A DNA stretch of 64,000 nucleotides. Origin: Cedecea lapagei. Lineage in GTDB: Bacteria > Pseudomonadota > Gammaproteobacteria > Enterobacterales > Enterobacteriaceae. Positions 60,378 to 64,000 of the stretch are shown piece after piece. A model generated the notes under the pieces. That model did no database searches. It worked only from the letters and a program-made list of their open reading frames with translations, and had not been told where the DNA came from. Location of the stretch: assembly GCF_900635955.1 (NCBI RefSeq), contig NZ_LR134201.1:806001-870000 (forward strand), written 5' to 3'. Within the stretch, counting starts at the first letter, position 1; each line of letters starts with the position of its first letter. The position numbers and the translations under genes are program-made.

Positions 60378-60433
60378 CTGTATGAAAAAACATAACTGTA
60401 TTTTCATACAGTATAAACTGGTTTTATATACAG
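60378..60433. promoter_or_regulatory. LexA boxes upstream of recN
   Basis: CTGTATTTTCATACAG at 60396-60411 and CTGGTTTTATATACAG at 60418-60433 both fit CTG-N10-CAG. A weaker third copy, CTGTATGAAAAAACAT, is at 60378-60393 and runs close to the start codon. E. coli recN also has several LexA sites. Confidence 0.88.
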
Positions 60434-60453
60434 TAAAGTGGTCAGGAGATTTT

Positions 60454-61332
60454 TTAGAACAATTTTTTCGACCAGCCGAGCTTGGAGCTTAATGTATTGA
60501 AATAGCTGTAGTCTTTCGGGTGGATCAAATTGAGGTGGTAGTCGCAGCGGCGAATGAGGACGTCCTCACCCTCCTGAATCGGCAGCGCTATCTGGCTGTC
60601 ACAGCTGATTTCAAGATCGCTCCGCATATGGGAAAAACGCAGGCGAATGGTGCTGCTGCCGTTGATCACCAGCGGGCGCGCTGAAAGCGTATGCGGGAAC
60701 ATCGGCACCAGAGTTATCGCATCCAGCGACGGCGTAAGGATTGGGCCGCCGGCCGAGAGCGAGTAAGCGGTTGAGCCTGTTGGCGTTGAGATAATCAGAC
60801 CGTCAGAGCGCTGGGAGAAGGCAAAGATTTCGTCAATGTAGACTTCAAACTCAATCATGTGCGCAACTTTGCCCGGGTGCAGCACCACTTCGTTTATCGC
60901 CGTGCTGAGGCGTGTGGGCGTATCGTGCTGGCAGACCTGGGCTTCCAGCAAAAAGCGGCGTTCGGTAATGTAGTGCCCCTCGAGCACATCCGCCAGCTGC
61001 TGCTGGGCGTTGTCCGGATCGAGGTCGGTCAGAAAACCTAAATTGCCGCGGTTGATGCCGATAACCTTGATGTCATAGCGGGCCAGCACCCGTGCCGCGC
61101 CCAGCATATTGCCATCGCCGCCCACCACCACGGCCAAATCAGCCTGCTGGCCAATCTCCGCCAGCGTGCCGGTTTTCACCTGTTTGAGGTTAAGCTCCTG
61201 AGCGATTTGCTGTTCCACCATCACTTCATAACCTTTGGCGCACAGCCAGCGATAGAGCATTTCATGCGTGGTCAGGGCGGTGGGATGACGCGGATGCCCG
61301 ACAATACCGATGCAGTTGAAATGTTTGTTCAT
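60454..61332 (-). CDS. nadK: NAD kinase
   Basis: A 292-residue ATP-NAD kinase, E. coli length. The GGDGN motif is in VVVGGDGNMLGAARVL and the SPTGSTAYSLSAGGPI loop binds the substrate. It phosphorylates NAD to NADP. ATG at 61330-61332 (MNKHFNCIGIVGHPRH) is the start; the open frame runs further upstream through the grpE promoter. It diverges from grpE. Confidence 0.97.
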   Translation of the reverse strand: MNKHFNCIGIVGHPRHPTALTTHEMLYRWLCAKGYEVMVEQQIAQELNLKQVKTGTLAEIGQQADLAVVVGGDGNMLGAARVLARYDIKVIGINRGNLGFLTDLDPDNAQQQLADVLEGHYITERRFLLEAQVCQHDTPTRLSTAINEVVLHPGKVAHMIEFEVYIDEIFAFSQRSDGLIISTPTGSTAYSLSAGGPILTPSLDAITLVPMFPHTLSARPLVINGSSTIRLRFSHMRSDLEISCDSQIALPIQEGEDVLIRRCDYHLNLIHPKDYSYFNTLSSKLGWSKKLF

Positions 61333-61384
61333 TATCCTGGTGGTCCTTATTCGCAGAGGTTCCTGCGACAATATGACAGGTTCC

Positions 61385-61410
61385 CTTGAAACCCTGAAAC
61401 TGATCCCCAT
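61385..61410 (+). promoter_or_regulatory. Sigma-32 heat-shock promoter of grpE
   Basis: CTTGAAA (61385-61391) and CCCCAT (61405-61410) are 13 bases apart and match the sigma-32 consensus CTTGAAA/CCCCAT-T. Confidence 0.85.
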
Positions 61411-61455
61411 AATAAGCGAAGCAGCGAGATGAATGCTAAAAACGCGGAGAATTTC

Positions 61456-62034
61456 ATGAGTAGTAAAGAACAGAAAACACCTAACGAGCAAGCCCCGGAA
61501 GATATCGCAATGGATCAGCACGAAGAAATCGAGGCCGTAGAAGGTGCCGATGTCGTGGATCCGCGCGACGAAGAGATTGCAAATCTGCAGGCTCAGCTGG
61601 CTGAAATGAAGCAGCGCGAGCGTGAGATTGAGCCTCGCCATCAGGCTGACTTAGCTAACCTGCGTCGCCGCACCGAACAGGATATCGAGAAAGCGCACAA
61701 GTTCGCACTGGAGAAATTTGTGAACGAGCTGCTGCCGGTTATCGATAGCCTGGACCGCGCTCTGGAAGTGGCCGACAAGTCCAACCCGGATCTGGCGCCG
61801 ATGATCGAAGGTATCGAGCTGACCCAGAAGTCGATGCTGGATGTGGTTCGCAAGTTTGGCGTTGAGGTGATTGCCGAGACCAACGTGCCGTTTAACCCGG
61901 ACGTGCATCAGGCGATTGCGATGGTTGAATCTGCAGACGTTGCGCCAAATAATGTGCTGATGGTGATGCAGAAAGGCTACACCCTGAACGGCCGTACTAT
62001 TCGTGCCGCGATGGTTTCCGTAGCGAAAGCCTGA
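61456..62034 (+). CDS. grpE: GrpE nucleotide exchange factor
   Basis: A 192-residue protein. An acidic, disordered N terminus (MDQHEEIEAVEGADVV), a long helix, and the C-terminal beta domain (VHQAIAMVESADVAPNNVL, GYTLNGRTIRAAMV) as in E. coli GrpE (197). It releases ADP from DnaK. ATG at 61456 matches the family start; ATG at 61429 in the leader is not used. The stretch EMKQREREIEPRHQADLANL differs from E. coli. Confidence 0.96.
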   Translation: MSSKEQKTPNEQAPEDIAMDQHEEIEAVEGADVVDPRDEEIANLQAQLAEMKQREREIEPRHQADLANLRRRTEQDIEKAHKFALEKFVNELLPVIDSLDRALEVADKSNPDLAPMIEGIELTQKSMLDVVRKFGVEVIAETNVPFNPDVHQAIAMVESADVAPNNVLMVMQKGYTLNGRTIRAAMVSVAKA

Positions 62035-62049
62035 TTCGTTGCCAGAAGT

Positions 62050-62078
62050 AAAAAGCCAGCCGCGCGGCTGGCTTTTTT
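62050..62078. terminator. Bidirectional terminator between grpE and corB
   Basis: AAAAGCCAGCCG / CGGCTGGCTTTTTT with a short GC loop between the convergent genes. Confidence 0.92.
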
Positions 62079-62082
62079 ATGC

Positions 62083-63369
62083 TTATTGCTCAACGCTTTG
62101 CCGCAGCGGTTTGACCGGCGTAACGCGGACCTGCTTAATCATGTTGTCCTGTACGTCGAGGATATCGATGTCGTACTGGCTCAGGCGGATGCGGGTTCCC
62201 GCCGCCGGGATCTCCTGAATCTCTTCCAGAATCATGCCGTTAACCGTGCGGGCGTCATCTTCTGGCAGCGTCCAGTTAAAGGCTTTGTTCAGTTCACGTA
62301 CGTTGGCGCTGCCTTCGATGATGACCGAGCCATCGTTTTGCGGCGTCACTTCTTCCGCAAGCGTTGGGGACATGGAGGTGGTGAAATCACCCACGATCTC
62401 CTCAAGAATATCCTCTACCGTGACCAGCCCCTGAATATCGCCGTATTCATCGACCACCAGGCCAACTTTCTTTTTGTTGCGCTGAAACTTCACCAGCTGC
62501 ACGTTAAGCGGCGTGCCTTCCGGCACAAAGTAAATCTCATCGGCGGAGCGCAGCATCACCTCTTTGGTGAACTCTTTTTTCTCCGTCATCAGGCGATAGG
62601 CTTCGCGCACGCGCAGCATGCCAATAGCATCATCCAGATTGTCGCGGTAGAGCACGATGCGGCCGTGAGGGGAGTGGGTCAGCTGGCGGACGATGGACTT
62701 CCAGTCGTCATTAATATTGATGCCGACGATCTCGTTACGCGGCACCATGATGTCGTCGACGCTGACCTTTTCCAGGTCGAGCACCGAGAGCAGCATGTCC
62801 TGATTACGCCGTGAAATCTGCGAGCGCGATTCATGCACGATGGTGCGTAGCTCATCTTTGCTAAGCGCGGTGCTGATAATGTTATCGACCTTAATGCCGA
62901 CCATACGCATCAGCAGGCGGGTGATGGTGTTCAGCAGCCAGACAAGAGGCATCATCAGGAACTGCAGCGGGCCCAGCAGCCAGCTGCTCGGGTAGGCTAC
63001 TTTTTCCGGGTACAGCGCGGCGATGGTTTTAGGCAGAACTTCGGCAAACACCAGCACGACAAACGTCAGTACCCCGGTGGCAATCGCCACGCCTGCGTTA
63101 CCGTACAGGCGAATGCCGACGATGGTCGCCAGCGCGGAGGCAAGAATGTTGACCAGGTTATTGCCGATTAACACCAGGCTAATCAGGCGATCGGGCTTAC
63201 GCAGCAGTTTTTCAACGCGCCTGGCTGCCCGGTTGCCCTGTTTGGCCCGGTGGCGCAGGCGGTAGCGGTTTAGCGTCATCATGCCGGTTTCCGAACCGGA
63301 GAAGTACGCTGACACCACCACCATGATGATCAGGGTGACGATCAGCGTGGTGGTTGAGATGTGTTCCAA
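62083..63369 (-). CDS. corB: CorB/YfjD CNNM-type magnesium/cobalt protein
   Basis: A 428-residue inner-membrane protein of the CNNM/HlyC-CorC family. A DUF21 domain with several helices (about residues 1-190), a CBS pair (about 200-330; MVPRNEIVGI, VDEYGDIQGLVT) and a CorC_HlyC domain (about 345-420). Linked to Mg2+/Co2+ transport or resistance. It matches E. coli YfjD. It begins 27 bases after the ypjD stop. Confidence 0.93.
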   Translation of the reverse strand: MEHISTTTLIVTLIIMVVVSAYFSGSETGMMTLNRYRLRHRAKQGNRAARRVEKLLRKPDRLISLVLIGNNLVNILASALATIVGIRLYGNAGVAIATGVLTFVVLVFAEVLPKTIAALYPEKVAYPSSWLLGPLQFLMMPLVWLLNTITRLLMRMVGIKVDNIISTALSKDELRTIVHESRSQISRRNQDMLLSVLDLEKVSVDDIMVPRNEIVGININDDWKSIVRQLTHSPHGRIVLYRDNLDDAIGMLRVREAYRLMTEKKEFTKEVMLRSADEIYFVPEGTPLNVQLVKFQRNKKKVGLVVDEYGDIQGLVTVEDILEEIVGDFTTSMSPTLAEEVTPQNDGSVIIEGSANVRELNKAFNWTLPEDDARTVNGMILEEIQEIPAAGTRIRLSQYDIDILDVQDNMIKQVRVTPVKPLRQSVEQ

Positions 63370-63396
63370 AAGAGGTTTCCTTTAAAGAGAAAGAGG

Positions 63397-64000
63397 TTAG
63401 CTAACGAACTGCTGCAGGATGCGGCTGCCGAAATAGGCGAGCGTTAGAATGCCTGCGCCGGCAACGTTAAACCAGACGACGCGGCGGCCGCGCCACCCTT
63501 CATGATAGTGTCCCCACAGCAAAACGACGTAGACAAACCAGGCCAGAATCGACAACACGGCTTTATCGACATTCTCCATGCTGAACAGATTTTTCATATA
63601 AAACAGGCCGGTGCATAACGTCAGGGTCAGCAGTACCACGCCAACCTGGGTGATATGGAACATTTTACGCTCAATCACCATCAGCGGCGGCATCTCAGCG
63701 CTGAACGCCAGCTTTTTGTTTTTCAGCTGGTAGTCAATCCATGCCAGCTGTAAAGCGTACAGCGCGGCGATAATAAGCGTCGCGTAGGAAAAGAGCGACA
63801 GGCCAATATGCACCATCATGCCCGGCGTGGCTTCGAGATGGGTGATAAACTCATTGGGCATAAAGGTTGCCAGCGCCAGATTTATCAGCGCGAAGGCGTA
63901 AACAATCGGCAACAGCAGCCAGCCGCGATTTCTCGAGGCGACAATGGTCATCACCGTACAAATCATCAGGCTGACGAGGGAGCCGACGTTAAGCAGGCTG
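63397..64000 (-). CDS. ypjD: YpjD/CcsA-like inner-membrane protein (C-terminal part, truncated by window edge)
   Basis: About 201 residues of a cytochrome c assembly (CcsA/HemX-like) membrane protein. The sequence LLNVGSLVSLMICTVMTIVA onward matches E. coli YpjD closely, including the conserved MFHITQVGVVLLTLTLCTGL and LLWGHYHEGWRGRR segments. The N-terminal part lies beyond position 64000. The apparent start at 63966 is internal. It precedes corB in the same direction. Confidence 0.93.
   Translation of the reverse strand, partial: SLLNVGSLVSLMICTVMTIVASRNRGWLLLPIVYAFALINLALATFMPNEFITHLEATPGMMVHIGLSLFSYATLIIAALYALQLAWIDYQLKNKKLAFSAEMPPLMVIERKMFHITQVGVVLLTLTLCTGLFYMKNLFSMENVDKAVLSILAWFVYVVLLWGHYHEGWRGRRVVWFNVAGAGILTLAYFGSRILQQFVS

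Overview
The window is chromosomal DNA of a member of the Enterobacteriaceae. Gene order and protein sequences follow the E. coli/Salmonella/Klebsiella backbone (emrRA, proVWX, nrdHIEF, ygaM, ygaC, alaE, ygaVP, then ssrA, smpB, ratAB, bamE, recN, nadK, grpE, corB, ypjD). It is not E. coli: it carries a chromosomal oqxAB-rarA efflux locus as in Klebsiella and Enterobacter, an intact MFS gene where E. coli K-12 has the broken ygaY, an alginate-lyase-family gene between proV and nrdF, and a Salmonella SPI-9-like bap locus between ssrA and smpB. I do not name a genus.

Layout. 1-1387: emrA (cut by the window edge) and its MarR-type repressor emrR. 1843-6542: an MFS transporter and the osmoprotectant ABC importer proVWX behind a recognisable proU promoter. 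6798-7988: secreted alginate-lyase-family protein. 8025-11770: class Ib ribonucleotide reductase operon nrdHIEF. 12072-17217: small metabolic and envelope genes, including a MocR-type regulator, ygaM, ygaC, alaE, yghW and the sulfide-sensor pair ygaV-ygaP. 17284-23529: an accessory run of redox enzymes, a permease and their regulators (phosphatase, AraC/SDR pair, LysR/nitroreductase pair, EamA/AraC pair). 23576-25311: a frameshifted small exported protein and cbpA-cbpM. 25603-26400: an AtaR-AtaT/KacAT-type toxin-antitoxin pair whose toxin carries a Gly-to-Glu change in its acetyl-CoA loop. 26574-33072: a lipoprotein, then oqxR, oqxBA and rarA. 33161-36190: symE, a GNAT enzyme, an AT-rich two-gene operon (membrane protein plus TIR-like protein) and an IS3-family transposase remnant. 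36323-36686: tmRNA gene ssrA, a frequent integration site. 36804-55934: type I secretion system and a 4757-residue Ig-repeat adhesin of the BapA kind. 56724-64000: conserved housekeeping genes.

How the genes work together. The bap locus is self-contained: the giant adhesin has a C-terminal type I secretion signal, and the TolC-like, ABC and HlyD-like genes directly downstream would export it. OqxAB is flanked by its probable repressor (OqxR, Rrf2 type) and activator (RarA), and a perfect 25-bp palindrome sits in the oqxA-rarA intergenic region. The most interesting candidate for an undescribed system is the operon at 34347-35692: a two-helix membrane protein overlapping by one base a TIR-like (ThsB/MTH538 type) protein, in DNA much richer in A and T than its surroundings and next to ssrA. 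This is the architecture of a sensor plus membrane effector in anti-phage immunity, but that role is inference.
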